Shown here one piece after another: positions 22,592 through 36,153 of a stretch of 64,000 nt of DNA. A model generated the notes under the pieces. It was not told where the DNA came from. It was given only the letters and a program-made list of their open reading frames with translations, and searched no databases. Both the position numbers and the translations under genes were made by a program. The DNA is taken from NCBI RefSeq assembly GCF_040712315.1, contig NC_134015.1, positions 21,763,614-21,827,613 of the forward strand. Direction: 5' to 3'. The stretch is from Castanea sativa. Its lineage: Eukaryota > Streptophyta > Magnoliopsida > Fagales > Fagaceae. How positions within the stretch are numbered: position 1 is the first letter of the stretch; every line of letters starts with the position of its first letter.

Positions 22592-25500
22592 TTAAACTCA
22601 ATCATTGTTAAAACAAAAAGTCTACAGATACACACTTTGTTATAACTTGTAGAAGTGTCAACTAGAAATTGTAATGTTTTGAAAGGTGAAACTATGTGTA
22701 AATTATGTAAATCCAATCATTATTTGACACTTAAACAAGTTGTCACAAAATATGTGTCAAGCCACTGAAAAATAAACTTGCTACTTTAAATCCATGCCAA
22801 TATGCCATGTCATTTCCAGCCAAAGAATTAAAGCCAAAATTTTATTTTAAATCAATTATATAGAGCATCTCTCGAGAACTTCATTATAATTGAAGTTAGA
22901 CTTCTTTCAAGAAAGACAAACTACTTCTGTATATGTAGGGCATTTCTGTTGTTGTAGGTTGCTTGTTAGCTTAGACAGCTTTACGTCCATGTTCAAGAGA
23001 TTAATAAATTGATCAACCTAGCTAGCTATACAAATTTAATTATATAAGTTCAAATCAACTTGTATGATAAGATAATATTTTGCTCAAGTTATATAATATA
23101 TTTGTATATTTCAGTTTCCGTTCTTGGTGCATGATGGGCTTATATATATATAAAATTACAAATCTCGATCATACATGACTAAATTAAGCATATGATTCGA
23201 AATATATTTGTATTTTTTAACAATGATCCATGAAGACTTGCGCCGGCTGTAAAGGATATGGACAAGTGAATGATACCAAACGGTTGAAATAATGAAATTG
23301 AGTTCTTTGATGTTGGCATATCTATGAACAATCCCGTTTTATATTATCCATAACGTATATAAAAAGTGTGACATAATTTTCAACTAGAGAGTAACATGGT
23401 TGAAGAACAACCAGCATGTTAGCCTAGTTGGTAGCATCACAGAGTTTGGGGGGTTTTTTTTTAAAGAGAGATTAAGTTAATCGTATCAAAATAATCCAAA
23501 GAATAAGTTAACACAATGTATATATAAAGTATGTACTTTTTACATAATTTAAAATAAAATTTTTCATCAATAAATTGTAAACTATCTTTTACATCATATT
23601 GATAACAATCATTATTTTTAAACATTTTAGATCAATCTGTTTTATTAGATAAATTAGACTTAGTTGGAGTATAATAATAGTTCCAGAATTTTTGAAACAT
23701 GTAAAAAATCAATTAATTTAAAATAATAGTCACTTTATATATGTCTAAACAATACAATTCAATATGAAAAATATTAAATCAAAGGAAAATCGAATTCATA
23801 AAAGACAAACGAAATAACTGCAAAAAACAAAAAAAAAAGTTTTATTTTTATTTTTAAAATTCTTGAAATGCACATCTTTTTTTTTCTTTTCTTAAATAAT
23901 ATATATACCTTAAGTACACTTTGAGCTACTTATGGCACTATAGTAATAAGAGCAAAAAATGATACTTTAGACATTGCATGCCATGAATGTAGGATAAGTT
24001 TTTTTAAAATTTTAAGGGAGGGTGTAGAAGTGGAACTAATTAAATTTTTATATATAGCATTTTATTTTTATTTTTATTTTTATTTTTATATAGAGGGTAT
24101 TGTCAAGAAGCTAAGGTGGCCATGCTCTGAGCACTAATGCATTCCCCCTTTTTTTTTTTTTTTTTCGCTTGTGTCTCTTTTCTTTTTATGGTAAAAGTCT
24201 TTAAAAAAATGGTAGAGTCTGTCCCTTATGACAAATTGAGGTCCAAATTTTTGGTTTGACTATTTTTAAAGCCCATATTTTAAAATTAATGGCATTCTAA
24301 CCTCTGGGTTAATATTTGTTAAAAACCACCAGTAGAAGAATCTATGTGACATAAAGAAAATTATCATTAGCACCAGATACTTGCAAACGACAATGTTTTG
24401 CTTACTCTGTTGTACTCTCTCTGTCTCTCTCTCAAAGTTTCCCTCTCAAATATATATGAAGAAAAAGACAAGCTGTCCACAATAAAATGATGGTGTTTGG
24501 ATGTTATTAGCGCCATTGAAAAATTTTCTCCTGCTAGATAGAGTGTTACATTAGTGGTTTTCAATAGATATGGACGGATCGGCTAAACTGTCCCTTCTTT
24601 TCTTTTTCTTTTTTATCAGAACTATCCTGATTTATATAATACAAGGTATAAATTAGTATCTTCTCAAAAAAAAAAATATATATATATATATATATAAATT
24701 AGTAATAGTAATAAATCCGGATTTAATTTGTCACAAGAGAACATTTTGGAGTATATTCTTTTCCATTCTCAAAAAAAAAAAAAAATTTATTCTTTTTTTT
24801 TTTTTTTTTTGAGAGTAAAAGGTAGAAATTTTTTTTCAAATTTCATTTTGTAGTTTATGGTACTGATAAGTCTTCCCATTTTTGGAAAAGAAAGAAAGAC
24901 AAAACACGAAATTATCTGATCATGGTTTCAAGAACATCATCCAATTTGATAGCTGATTTCAAAAACAAACAAAAATTTTCCATAAATGATGAAAGTTTCC
25001 TTGCATTATAGAAGAAGTATCTGGAAAGCAATTGCAAATTAAACTTATCTGACAGATAATTAAATTATTTCTTGAGAAAAATCTACATGTATAAAATTGG
25101 ACCATCCTTGTTCTTTTCTTCCTCACTTTTTTCATAATCATAAGGAAACCTAAACGGCTTGCGTCCTCAATGTAAACATAGCATTTTTCAATACATAATT
25201 GAAGGATGCACCAAAATAAGCAAAAGACATATCCAATGTCAATCAAACTCCAAAGTCCAATCCTTCAATCTGAAACCACTTAACAAGTTGCTACCACTTA
25301 TGATAAAAAAGTAAAGAAACGCCGACAATAACAACAACAACGAAAACCCGAACCCTATTGTATTATTGGTCGATGCAACCAGGTGTTTGAATCTATTTGA
25401 TGTGCAACCAGGTGTTTGAATCTATTTGTAAAACTTAACCTACAACGACACCTATACCTAAGGTACTGTATGTCTGCATCTAAGTTTTATGGAAATTAGA

Positions 25501-28500
25501 AATTTCATAAAACATTCAACTCGAGCACCGAAAGTAGTGGGCCTCCTATTAATGTATTTACACCTTTACTTCTGGTCAGTGGTCAGTGGAGAAGGATGTA
25601 TGAGCCCAAAAGGACGATAGGCTATATACCCTTGATGGCAAACATGAACAACCAGGATCATGACATATTTATGAAAGAGTGCTTGAATCTTCATCCTAAA
25701 AGGCCACAATACAGACACACTCAGATTACAAAAGAATGCACAATGGCCATGTGTCTGTGACAGGCATGCTCTTTGAGCTTTTTTTTCTTTGCCAATAAGT
25801 AGTGCTATCTATTATTTTTCTTGGTAGGTATTGTGGATGAAATTGGTGTCAAATCAAACGTCTTTAATAGGAAAAAGCCAAGAAAAAAGGCCACCATTTT
25901 ACAGTTCTTACTTCCTCCATCTCTCTAGAGTTTCTGGATATTAATATTAGGTACGTACTAGACCACCAGAGGCGACTGCTCATTGTTGTTTAAGCTCTAG
26001 AGAAAATATATATATATGAACAGTACACCCCAAGATTAATGGTTTAAAGCAACAATCTTGAATGATTTCAGGATCTCATTCTAAATTGGGTCCCATTTTA
26101 ATAAAACTCAATGCAAAGTTTAGGTAACATACAAAATAGGACATAAGAAAATAAGACTACAATTATTATTGAATAATAATGGGTTTCAGTTATTTTAAAT
26201 GAACTTTATATCGAACAATAGAGTAAAAAGAATATCTTTCACACTAACCTTTCATTTAGACTTGGCCACCACGGGCATATAGTGAGGTCGAGTTGTGTCA
26301 AATTTATTAGAGCTATTGATCCTTTCTGCGTAATTCCTTGTATTTTGCCTTTCATGCTAGGGCTTTATTAGCCAATATTTTGGTTTGGGCTTTCTCCCTC
26401 TTAAGGGCCCGCATAATATGGGCTTCCCTTAGTTTTTGGCTTGTAGCCGAAGGAAAAAAATGGGTCAGAACAAATATTTTATAAATTAATTTTTTTAAAA
26501 ATTAAAATTTTTTTTTGATGTGTGTGTGCATATAAATTTAAATTGAGTCTTATACTCATGAGATCTGTTCATAATAAATACATTAATATGCTTGAGATTG
26601 ACTTGTTTGATATTTGAGCCTAAACTTAAGTTTGAACTTAGCTCGTTTGCTAAATAAATAAGCATAAACCAAATCTTCCTAAAACTAACCCAAACTTTTC
26701 TTAAACAACCCGTTTCATTTACAATTCTAATTTCAATGCTTTCAAATGATTCTGATGTTGTTGTTGGCTTTGAGGGATGGCTATTGTCAAATTAACTCAG
26801 CCATACATTAATGACTTGAGGACCATTTGACTTGACAACAATAAACAAACCATCCCGGCCCCCTTTCCCTCCTTCTCTCTCGGAGGTGGGACAGATGAGA
26901 TAGGAATAGGAAATTGAGACTTCATCATTTTCCTTAGAAGAGACACTTTCACAATTTCACTTATCAAAATCTCTTAAAAATAGTTGGGGAAAATTCATGT
27001 ATCTCGTTTTATTTTATTTTACTCAAGTGCATATGTGATCAGTGAGGGGAAAAAAATAGTACGAGGATAAAAATGATGTAATAAAAATAGAAATTAAATT
27101 ATTAATTCTTCTTATTTGGTAAACTATATAGGTGATTTGCATTATTTTCTTTCCTTTAGTTTACTTAAAAACAACTCAACCAAGAATTTAAACGATGTTT
27201 AATCTAAAGTACTTTATCAAATAATTATAAATAAAAGCCAATGTCTTCTTTTCTCTCATTTTTCATGTTTAGACCCTTTTCTTTTTCTTTTGTTTCGTAT
27301 ATTGAAATCTTTTCCTAATTTGTAGATTGAGCACACATACTGAGAAGCTAACTATTATGCAGATGTGTTTATCAAGAATAGACAATGCTAGCAATGATGC
27401 TTTTATTTTATTTCAATGCCCGTGATTTATGGTGGATTATCATTGTACCCTCAATAAAAAAGAAATAATTTGTAATAAACTTTTCGGTTATTAATGTTTG
27501 TTATTGTTTTTGTTATCCAAAAAAGACTTTGCCATCATTTCTAACTTTTGGATAAATATAGTAAACAAAAACAAAAGACAATATGGATAAATCCAAACTG
27601 TAGTACATCATTAATGGACCATTGAACATACCAACAACCAATGATAAGAGTTGCTAGCATTCACTTATAAACGTGGCCGGCTATTAAGAAATAATAAGTT
27701 GTGGATTGTGATTAGCGAACTTTAATCATTGTCCTTTTTAATAGTTAATATAGCAAAGCTGTCGTCAAAGGATTCCTTTAAGCAATGGGAACTCTAATGA
27801 CGTTCTAATTTAGTTGAGTAATAATTTAGGGCAAAGTGTATGCTTCATGCTGAGTATTCTAGTAGTATTTTTAGGCAATCCTCGAACAAAACACGGACCC
27901 AACACTTAAGGAAATAACTTTGATACTCTGAGTACCAACGAAATTAAGTTATTTTCTATATGGAAGGAAAACAAAGATCAATCCACGAGTGGTATTTGCT
28001 TTACATACAGTTGTTTTTATAACTTAAATACGTGACTTTAAATCACGTATTCAGTTATAAACCACACTGCAAAATACATGGTGTGTAAAAAGTTTTTGCC
28101 AAGATCTACTTCCAAAGAAAATGATTTTGTTCAAACGTAAGTAGTTGGTGAAACTTGGCTTAAAAGTTGTTTGTGTGAAGCCTAATAATTAAAACTTCCA
28201 AACTTTCCCTTCTTTGATGTTACTGCTTTTATGTTAAATGAGTTGAGTAAACCAGAATTGGATATCTTCCTTTCTATCTTGTTTTTTCTGCTTAGATATC
28301 TTCCTTACTATCGATTAGTCTTTTATGGAATCATGGAAAAAAGACATGCTTGGATCTCCAAGTTTCGTGTTCATAAACGCTTGGGTTTGGACTTTGGAAA
28401 GCAATAAATTTTGCGATTCATTTCCTGGAGCTAAATGATAGTAGTTCTGTTTCTCAAGTCTATTTATTGTGTTTAGGAATTAAGCTACTTTTGGGTTGGC

Positions 28501-28736
28501 ATTTAATTATCGTAGGGTTGTTTCTTTTCCTTGCCCAGCCTTTAGACAAAGACACAAACTTTTGCCGTGGTATTAAAAAACTAGACTCACATTAATGCCC
28601 AACCAAATTAATTCTAGAATCTATTATGGGTAAGACTAAGAGTGTCATGTGACCATCTATAATTGAATCATTTTATATTATTTAAAGATCATATGAAATT
28701 GAAAAATTAGATGAATTCAAGAACCATATATGATAC
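22592..28736. other. Gene-poor intergenic tract
   Basis: About 6 kb of AT-rich sequence. I see a (TA)n run (24677-24695), several T or A homopolymers, a tRNA-like remnant near 23420 (GTTAGCCTAGTTGGTAGCAT), and a perfect 29-bp-scale tandem duplication at about 25374-25432 (GCAACCAGGTGTTTGAATCT twice). Open frames at 24367-24564 and 24959-25246 (minus) show no domain, and splice-site context gives no gene model. Nothing else can be supported. Confidence 0.5.
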
Positions 28737-28975
28737 CACCGAGAGGGGTGGCCTAGTGGTCAAGGTATGTGACCGCTATCTTGAGGTCCCATTCTCGAAC
28801 CTTGGCAGAGAGTGGGGTTGCATCTTGCAGCTAACTCCTGATTTACTAATTCTCTCGTGGGCCTAGAGTGAGGTCTGTGGTCACCCCTGACCATAATTGC
28901 TATAGTTCAATTTAACATTCTCAAGTGGGAGGTGCCTTTATGGTCACGCTTAGGAGGGTGAGTCACAATGGTCCC
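28737..28975 (+). mobile_element. SINE-like element
   Basis: GGGGTGGCCTAGTGGTCAAG is a good tRNA-like A-box region. CATTCTCGAACCTTGG, ~30 bases downstream, is a mutated B-box. A non-tRNA body follows with GTGAGGTCTGTGGTCACCCC and ends in GGTCCCCCCTTC. The size and plan fit a plant SINE. Target duplications were not resolved. Confidence 0.5.
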
Positions 28976-29521
28976 CCCTTCTGTTTAGCAAAACATGACC
29001 AAATATGATATATTCCCTTGTTGAAGCTATTTGGTCCACAATTTGGAAAATTTTGATGGATTGATCTTAATTAGGAAGCTATATAAGTTTGAGTATGTTT
29101 CAAACTTATGGGATAATACAATCAGTACCTAAGTAATGCTAGGCATGTAATATATTTTTCAATATTTTTTTCTCTATTAAGGTGGTAAGTTGTAATTAAT
29201 GAGAACATAAACTCATTATTATCATCACTTTGTCATATATTGATCACAACTTTGGCACCACATTAATTTGTGCATTAAGTTATGTAAATGAATTCGCTCT
29301 ATATCTTCTCACATGCAAAATCATGAAATAATAAAAATAATAATAATAATAACAACAACAATCCATCCCACGATCCTTAACACATGGTGCAAAACTTGTC
29401 ATTATTTCACTCCAATGATTCGTCAATATCTTTAGGTATCATTTTGGGGCCACAGGACAGCAAGTCCCAATCCCCTACCATGTGCTTCATGTTCCTCTTG
29501 CCTCGCTACATTATAGTTTAG

Positions 29522-29565
<44 letters not shown>

Positions 29566-30686
29566 TAAATTTAGACACCTACTCAAGGAGGACCCAAAAA
29601 AGTGGAATCACCATTCCAAGTCTGAGTTTTGGGTGGGTCCCGATTCCTAACTTAAAATAAATATGTACGGATGTGCTTCAAATGTCTCTAAGGGGCCTTT
29701 GCCCTTAGGAAATGGGTAGATGAGATGGTTAAAGAGATATGTGCTTGAGTATAATCTACTATAAATATTATGTCGGAGATTCAAGGGTCTATAGGTCACC
29801 TCCTTCCCTTATGATTTGGTATTAATGGTTTCCTATAACTATTAAAAATTCTAAGCTCATTATTATAATTCACACGTGCGTATAGCATATAATTATGGTA
29901 ACCATCATAATAAAATTGAAGTGATTACGTGGATATAATCTTAGTTTTAGATATCAAGAGTCTTTTAGCTCAATTGGTTAGTGTCTCCTACTATTTCCAA
30001 TAAATACATTCAAAATTCAAACCCTCCACCCTTAACTATTGAATTACCTTGAAAAAAAATCTTAATTTTAGGTGAATCAAGTCTAGTGTTTGTATGTGCA
30101 TGCAATGATTTTTTTTGTTCTCTATTTTCTATTGATAGTACTTAATTAGTACCAAATCACATCTGGGTTAGGATCCGTGTTTCCTAACAATGGTGGCTGG
30201 TGGGCTCAATAGGACATGATTATAGAATATAGACCCCTGGCTCGACTATATATGGAAATGGAAACAGTGACTCCAATAAGGCTAAATTGGCCACTCATCT
30301 TTTAAATGGTACATTTACTTTGCTGTTGGATGCAACCAATGTTTATTTTATCCTAAGGTTCTGAGAGAAAATTTACACTAATATTGTTAAAAAAAAAAGT
30401 TTCTATTGAACAATGATTTTTTCCTTTTCCGTTCTTAAATAATTAGTTAATATATGAATAATTCTACAACTACCTTGATTTTTGGCAAGAATATTTTATT
30501 CGTGCTTAAAATTTATATGAATTTCGTTTTCCTTCCTTAAACAATATAAAATGTTGCTCGTTATTTTTTTATGTTTTAAAAAGATTTTTCTCACCCCTTT
30601 AACAATTGAACAATGTTCTTTCTTTTTTGTTCCTAAACTAAAAAAGATCTTTAATACTGAGTATTTAACCAATAATTTCGTGCTAC
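28976..30686. other. Intergenic with (CT)n microsatellite
   Basis: Contains a (CT)n run at 29524-29559 and two tRNA-like remnants: about 29700-29830 (GGTAGATGAGATGGTTAAAG with GGAGATTCAAGGG) and 29950-30035 (TTTTAGCTCAATTGGTTAGT with AAATTCAAACCC). These may be decayed SINEs. No gene is seen. Confidence 0.5.
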
Positions 30687-30691
30687 ATGTT

Positions 30692-31444
30692 TGTAAGTGC
30701 ACAATTGCACCTGGCCCCAAGAACAGTTACGGGCCCAGGCCCAATGAGCCTTAAACAATGTAATTTGTAGAGTGTGGGTTTGAAACCCAAAAGCGAAGCG
30801 TTTCTGAGGATTAAACAAGAAGCTAAAGATGATAAAGACTAAAAAAGAAACAACAAAGAATGCTCAACCAACTGGCCTCGACATAAGCCGAGAACTGCGT
30901 TCTTATATAATTTCTCTCTCTTTTCTCTTTCTTTTGGTTACAAAGAGGGAGCCCCTTTTTCTCGTCTTAGATTGCTCTTTAAATACTACTCTTTTGAATA
31001 CTTTGTACACGTGTTGCTTTACCTCCCCTTTAGCCTAGATATTTCTTTTCCCAAAGGCTCTCGAATAGTAAACTTAAGTTTCTCTTCCACTGCTCGTGTG
31101 TCACTTCCCCATCAATGCGGCTGTGGTGGTAGGTGCAGTGGTCTTTAACGTGGAGGTAGTACTTTATCTTTGACATTTCTTCAACACCGTTGCTTTTGGG
31201 GCATTCTAGGGTTTACCCCTTTAACCATTGGCCTTAACCGTGTCATCCCCTAATCTTTATTACGAAACCCCGAGTTCTTCGGTGTCCGTCCGAGGGTAAG
31301 TTCACCCTCTACTCGGATCCTCGACCTCTGCCGTATGGGCCGACCCTACAAGACCAACAAATTCTAAACCCAAAGAGCAGGTCGGCCTTCTCTTAACACG
31401 GCCCAAAAGGCCCACATTCTCATCAGATCTTTTTTGCCCCCACA
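30692..31444 (-). repeat. 3' LTR of the 30.7-42.2 kb gypsy element
   Basis: In plus-strand reading it starts TGTAAGTGCACAATTGCACC and ends GCCCCCACA. It pairs with the LTR at 41477-42233. Long stretches are identical in both, for example TTAAACAATGTAATTTGTAG and TTTGAATACTTTGTACACGT. They are separated by clusters of small indels. Polypurine tract and target duplication fix both ends. Confidence 0.9.
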
Positions 31445-31458
31445 ATAGCCCCTCAAAA
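31445..31458 (-). other. Polypurine tract of the 30.7-42.2 kb element
   Basis: On the minus strand TTTTGAGGGGCTAT abuts the TGTGGGGGC start of the 3' LTR, as expected for plus-strand priming. It confirms that the element runs on the minus strand. Confidence 0.75.
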
Positions 31459-31950
31459 CTCTAATTTTCAACGTCCGAGGAGAAAAATAGGTTTTGATCC
31501 GACGAGAACCCACTCCATTCACTTTGTGAGTAATGGCACGTGTGGAAATCGTTTCGCGTCCCGTAAGATGCCATTTGGCGGTTTTATTTTGAACAACGCG
31601 CGTATTTAATACCGCGCTACACTTTGTCCCTCACGTTCAACTAAGTGAGACGGGCATCCAACGCCCTCATTACTCCACGAAATTTTAGGCGGGACAAATA
31701 TAATTTCGAGGCCGCCTTTTTCGCACGTCGTGACGCTTCTCGGAACCTCGCGCCTTCATTTAAGTCATCGTGATCAATCCCATCAAAACAACAACAATCA
31801 TTCTTTACCGCGAAAACCGTGGAAACTCCGTACCTTCAACTTTGTAAGTTCTTACTCTCTCTATTCTTAACCTTTTCTCCTGACAGGATACGCCTCTACT
31901 GCCTTCGTAAACACCCTCCCCTTTAGAGTTTAACTTTTCGTTCCTTTCTA
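31459..31950 (+). promoter_or_regulatory. Leader region of the antisense accessory gene
   Basis: About 490 bases between the polypurine tract and the first ATG of the plus-strand accessory gene. The last 150 bases (CATCAAAACAACAACAATCA, then pyrimidine tracts) look like a plant 5' UTR. No long frame is present. Promoter function is inferred from position only. Confidence 0.35.
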
Positions 31951-34289
31951 ATGGGTAAGTTTAAGTGTCTAGTTGATACCGTCGCCGGGATAGAGGGTTT
32001 TAGGGCCAAGTACCGTATTCCCACGATGTAGGACTAAAAATATTGCTCCTACAGGCTGTGGCCGGCTCTAGGAAAGAGGGAGAGGTTATCATCCCTATGA
32101 TAGCCTTTATGCAGGGTGGGATGACCCTTCCAATGAAACCCGTAATGAGGAGTACCTTCGCAACCACCGGTTGTGTCCCGATCAATGCCTCCCAAACGTT
32201 TTTAGGGTTTTAGGTAGTGTAGATGCTCTAAACGAGCGTATGGGTTTAAACCTCACATGGCACGATGTCGTGTTCCTATACGAGTCCCATAAACTTTCTA
32301 AAGTAGGTTATTATATTAAATCTCATTCAAAGACCGTTAGGTTAATTTCCGTCCGCCCAAATCAAACAAAGGCATGAAGGACGACTACTTGATCGTGTCC
32401 GGGAACCGGCACGACCCGCCTCCACCGCCCCGCCTGGGCCGGGGGATCCGTGTGCGACGCCGTAGGATTAATCTTCCCACAAGACAACTTCTTCAGCACA
32501 CACCAAAAATGCATATTCGTACTTACTTAAATGTGTTAAACATCTCGTGTGAATCCGACTGTGTTTGTTTATTTTGACGTCTTCTTTGCAAATAAGCAAC
32601 ACGTGCGCCTCGTCTAAGCCACCGTAACATCGCAGTATCTAAACCGAGTACTTCGCCGAAGTGTTCGTCGCTGAAGACTTACAACTCCGGGCTGCTCACC
32701 TTATTCTAGGATACACTCCCCTTTCCTGGACTTCCAGAGATAGAGAACGCCATAATTGCGGGCGACCGACGACGAAAGAAGATAAACGTAGCTCGGCCCC
32801 ATTTCCCGGACGATCACGACCTCCCTGGACGCTCCTAACACCATTTTGTACAACCGGCCAATAGCAAGAAGCCTCTTGCCGTGCACTCACAAGCAACTCG
32901 GCTGTTCCAAGAGCAAGTGTGTCTTCTTCACATACACTCGACGACGAGATAGATCAATTCCGTCTCGAAGATACCGAGAGACCTCGCGGGAACCCGCGCT
33001 TGTGGTACTTTCCGACGAGGAGGAAGAAGCCACCGAGGCCTCTGGAATTGTTGGGTTTGTGATTGCCCTTCCCGAAGACGAATTAGAAGAAAAATGGGAA
33101 GAATGCAGTGGTCTCCTCACCAACAAGGGCTGCCAAAGTTGCGTGCAAAAGAAAACGGACGTCCCAAGTTCCCTCAGCTTTACCTCCTCTTCCACTCGAG
33201 CCAAACTCGCTAACCGAGGATCCCAAGAAGAAGAGGAAGTGGGGATAATGAGGGACGATTAGTAAAGACCCCAAGAAACCACGTCAACAACTCCCACCGC
33301 CCAACAGCCAGGAGCCGGACAAGGGCAAGGGTAGAGCCCGTTCGCCTGAACTCGGGGAAATCGTGACGAGGTCAGAAGTGCGCCGAGCACCGACCACCCG
33401 GTCCCCCGATCTAAGGCCGGACGGCGCTCCCATCTCCCCGCCACCCGCATAAGGGCAGCTCAACAAGGCCATGCCCACCACCCCGGCCGAGGTCCCGGAA
33501 CGCCCCTTCGCCGCCCAAGAACATGGAGACCTTGGAAAAAACGGGCCACCACAACTATTCCTCTCCCTAAAAAGAGACTTAGCGCCGGTAAGTGTTTCTC
33601 CTTTTAACAATATTTATAAGTAAGTTTGTTTTTGTTACTCCTAACTCCATCATACTTTGTTGCTGTGCTATTCAGAGGTCTTTGTAGCCGAAAAGTTTAT
33701 TGAAGACACTCGGAAAATAGCCGTAGCCGAGCTCGAAATTAGGTGGAGACTCGAGAAGTCCTCGGGTACAAACCCCTTGCCGAGAACGAAAAGCCGACCT
33801 CGGAGGTAGCAGATCTCGAGGAGAGAGAGAAAACTAGGTCGAGTCCAACTTCAAGACTATGAAGACCCAGATAGAAGGACAACAAGCTAGCTCCTTCGTG
33901 AAAGAGATGAAGAGCTCTCCCAAGCTCAAAGGGAGTGCTCTGATCCGAAGAAGCAACCGGCGCCATAAAGGAAGAAGCCGCCGCCTTCCAACTCTCTCTT
34001 CAAGCCGCTGCAAGCAGTGCAAGTTTCGATGAAGGGGTAGCAACCACCGAGGAGCAAATGACAGAAGAATTCGCGACTTTATGCCGCGAATACTCGTCAA
34101 AAAGTATGGGGCGAAGCTTTAAACGTAGCAGAGTTCCCCAATCTTCGGATTTCCGAGGAAGTCCGAGAACGTTTGGCTTCCCTAGAAATACAGGAGATGG
34201 AAGAGGCTCCCGCCGCTACTCCTACCCCCCGAGACAACTCTTCCGTTCTACCTCCGCAGTCCCACAAAGAAATCCTCGATCCTACGTAA
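31951..34289 (+). pseudogene. Antisense accessory gene, Transposase_28-like ('putative gypsy type transposon')
   Basis: It begins MGKFKCLVDTVAGIEGFRAK at 31951 and shifts frame several times. The central domain is spread over 32090-32410: FATTGCVPINASQTF, then NVFRVLGSVDALNERMGLNL, WHDVVFLYESHKLSKVGYY, VRLISVRPNQTK and KDDYLIVSGN. This order and the VGYYIKSHSKTVRL-type strand match the Pfam family named putative gypsy type transposon, known from extra frames of Tat elements. Downstream follow an acidic Ser/Glu-rich linker (33000-33260), a coiled-coil-like Glu/Lys-rich stretch (33670-34110), and an end reading ISEEVRERLASLEIQEMEE then TAA at 34287-34289. The gene faces gag-pol, ending toward pol's end with the tandem array between. 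Function unknown; this copy is frameshifted. Confidence 0.82.
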
Positions 34290-34977
34290 CCTTCTCGGTT
34301 CCAATAAAGAGAAGGAAGGAGGAGCTGGGATGCAGCAGAAGGACTGAGCGTACAAAGGGAACCCAACGTCCTTCCAACAAAGACAATGGATAAAGGAAAG
34401 CAGTGTTATGACTCGCTTTGAACCGGAGTTGAGAACGACCGAGGGCACTAGTACCTCTCTCGCAAGATCCTCCTCCAACAAACTCGAGGACTTAGCTAGG
34501 GCTTCTCTTTTTCCATTTTTTCGAATTATATATGTAATGCATACTCAATCGATTAATAAAGAACGATTTCGTTTACTTTTCACTTGGATTGTATCTCGTT
34601 TTTACTTTATTCTTTTTGTGCTTATTACAAAAGTTTCCCATCGAGTCATATCAAAAGTTTCTAAGAGTGTAAAAATCTTACTCCGAGGATTGCACAATCA
34701 TAACTTCCACACAATCATGCGTATATTATTAAAGATTTAATACAAGGTGACATGGTTAATACACTTAAACAATGCCTCAATTAAAAAGGAGAAAGGACCT
34801 CATATAATGATTAAACCTTTGTAATGCATATCATAGTATCTAGTAAGATGTAAGATCCGAGGACCATTTCCTATACAAATTTACTCAACACTTAAGATAT
34901 AGAACTTAAGATTCGAGTTTAATAAACAAGTAACGCATTAACATCCGTACATGATAAGGAGATAACCTTGATCGTAA
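34290..34977. other. Untranslated spacer of the gypsy element
   Basis: The region between the antisense gene stop and the tandem array. It includes an AATTATATATGTAATGC / AATAAAG stretch (about 34524-34561) that could serve as a polyadenylation region for the antisense transcript. Frames such as 34408-34740 have no domain. Confidence 0.45.
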
Positions 34978-36105
34978 TGGTGGTCCGAAGATAAGACTTA
35001 ACCAATTTTACGTTTGATTCTTAAAAATTATAGCTTCAAATGTTAATTTTCCCAAAGTAGTGAGGTCCGAAGACCCGCATAACTAAGGTTCTCTTTAACA
35101 AGTGACAAGACATCAATTTCTACAAGGTTGGTGGTCCGAGGACCGCACTTAACCAAGTTTCGTTTTGATTCTTCAAAATTGTAACTTCAAATGTTAATTT
35201 TCCCAAAGTAGGAGGTCCCGAGACCCGCATAACTAAGGTTCTCGTTTTAACAAGTGACAAGACATCAATTTCCACAAGGTCAGGTCCGAGGACCGCACTT
35301 AACCAAGTTTCGTTTGATTCTTAAAAATTGTAACTTCAAATGTTAATTTTCCCCAAAGTAGGAGGTCCGAGACCCGCATAACTAAGGTTCGTTTAACAAG
35401 TGACAAGACATCAATTTCCACAAGGTTGGTGGTCCGAGGACCGCACTTAACCAAGTTTCGTTTGATTCTTAAAAATTGTAACTTCAAATGTTAATTTTCC
35501 CAAAGTAGGAGGTCCGAGACCCTATGCATAACTAAGGTTCTCGTTTAACAAATGACAAGACATCAATTTCCACAAGGTCAGGTGGTCCGAGGACCGCACT
35601 TAACCAAGTTTCGTTTGATTCTTAAAAATTATAACTTCAAATGTTAATTTTCCCAAAGTAGGAGGTTCGAAGACCCGCATAACTAAGGTTCTGCGTTTTA
35701 ACAAGTGACAAGACATCAATTTCCACAAGGTTGGTGATCCGAGGACCGCACTTTAACCAAGTTTCTCGTTTGATTCTTCAAAATTGTAACTTCAAATGTT
35801 AATTTTCCCCAAAGTAGGAGGTCCGAGACCCGCATAACTAAGGTTCTCGTTTTAACAAATGACAAGACATCAATTTTCACAAGGCTTCGGTGGTCCGAGG
35901 ACCGCACTTAACCAAGTTTCGTTTGATTCTTAAAAATTATAGCTTCAAAATGTTAATTTTCCTCAAAGTAGGAGGTCCGAAGACCCGCATAACTAAGGTT
36001 CTCCGTTTAACAAATGACAAGACATCAATTTCCACAAGGTCGGTGGTCCGAGGACCGCACTTAACCAAGTTTCGTTTGATTCTTAAAAATTATAACTTCA
36101 AACGT
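34978..36105. repeat. ~150-bp tandem array, eight units, inside the gypsy 3' region
   Basis: Units start near 34978, 35130, 35280, 35429, 35579, 35731, 35888 and 36042. Each contains GGTCCGAGGACCGCACTTAA (diverged in the first unit), TTTGATTCTTAAAAATT, AACTTCAAATGTTAATTTTC, GACCCGCATAACTAAGG and GACAAGACATCAATTTCCAC. The last unit is truncated. The array lies between the end of pol and the end of the antisense gene. Arrays of this kind in the 3' region of Tat-type elements are a known feature and a proposed source of satellite DNA. Reading frames across it (35299-35487, 35716-35907) are repeat-derived. Confidence 0.92.
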
Positions 36106-36153
36106 CTGAGCTACTCATAATTTTGAAATACACACCGACAAAAGCTCATTTCA

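Noticed and set aside
28737..28975. Functional tRNA gene
   Set aside because: A- and B-box-like words are present but no cloverleaf can be drawn; it fits a SINE.
32661..34393. Several overlapping frames on both strands of the second gypsy element
   Set aside because: Most minus-strand frames are opposite-strand shadows; the plus-strand pieces were kept only as parts of the accessory gene.
34978..36105. CRISPR-like array
   Set aside because: Units are ~150 bp, contiguous and similar throughout, with no unique spacers; this is a plant retrotransposon tandem array.
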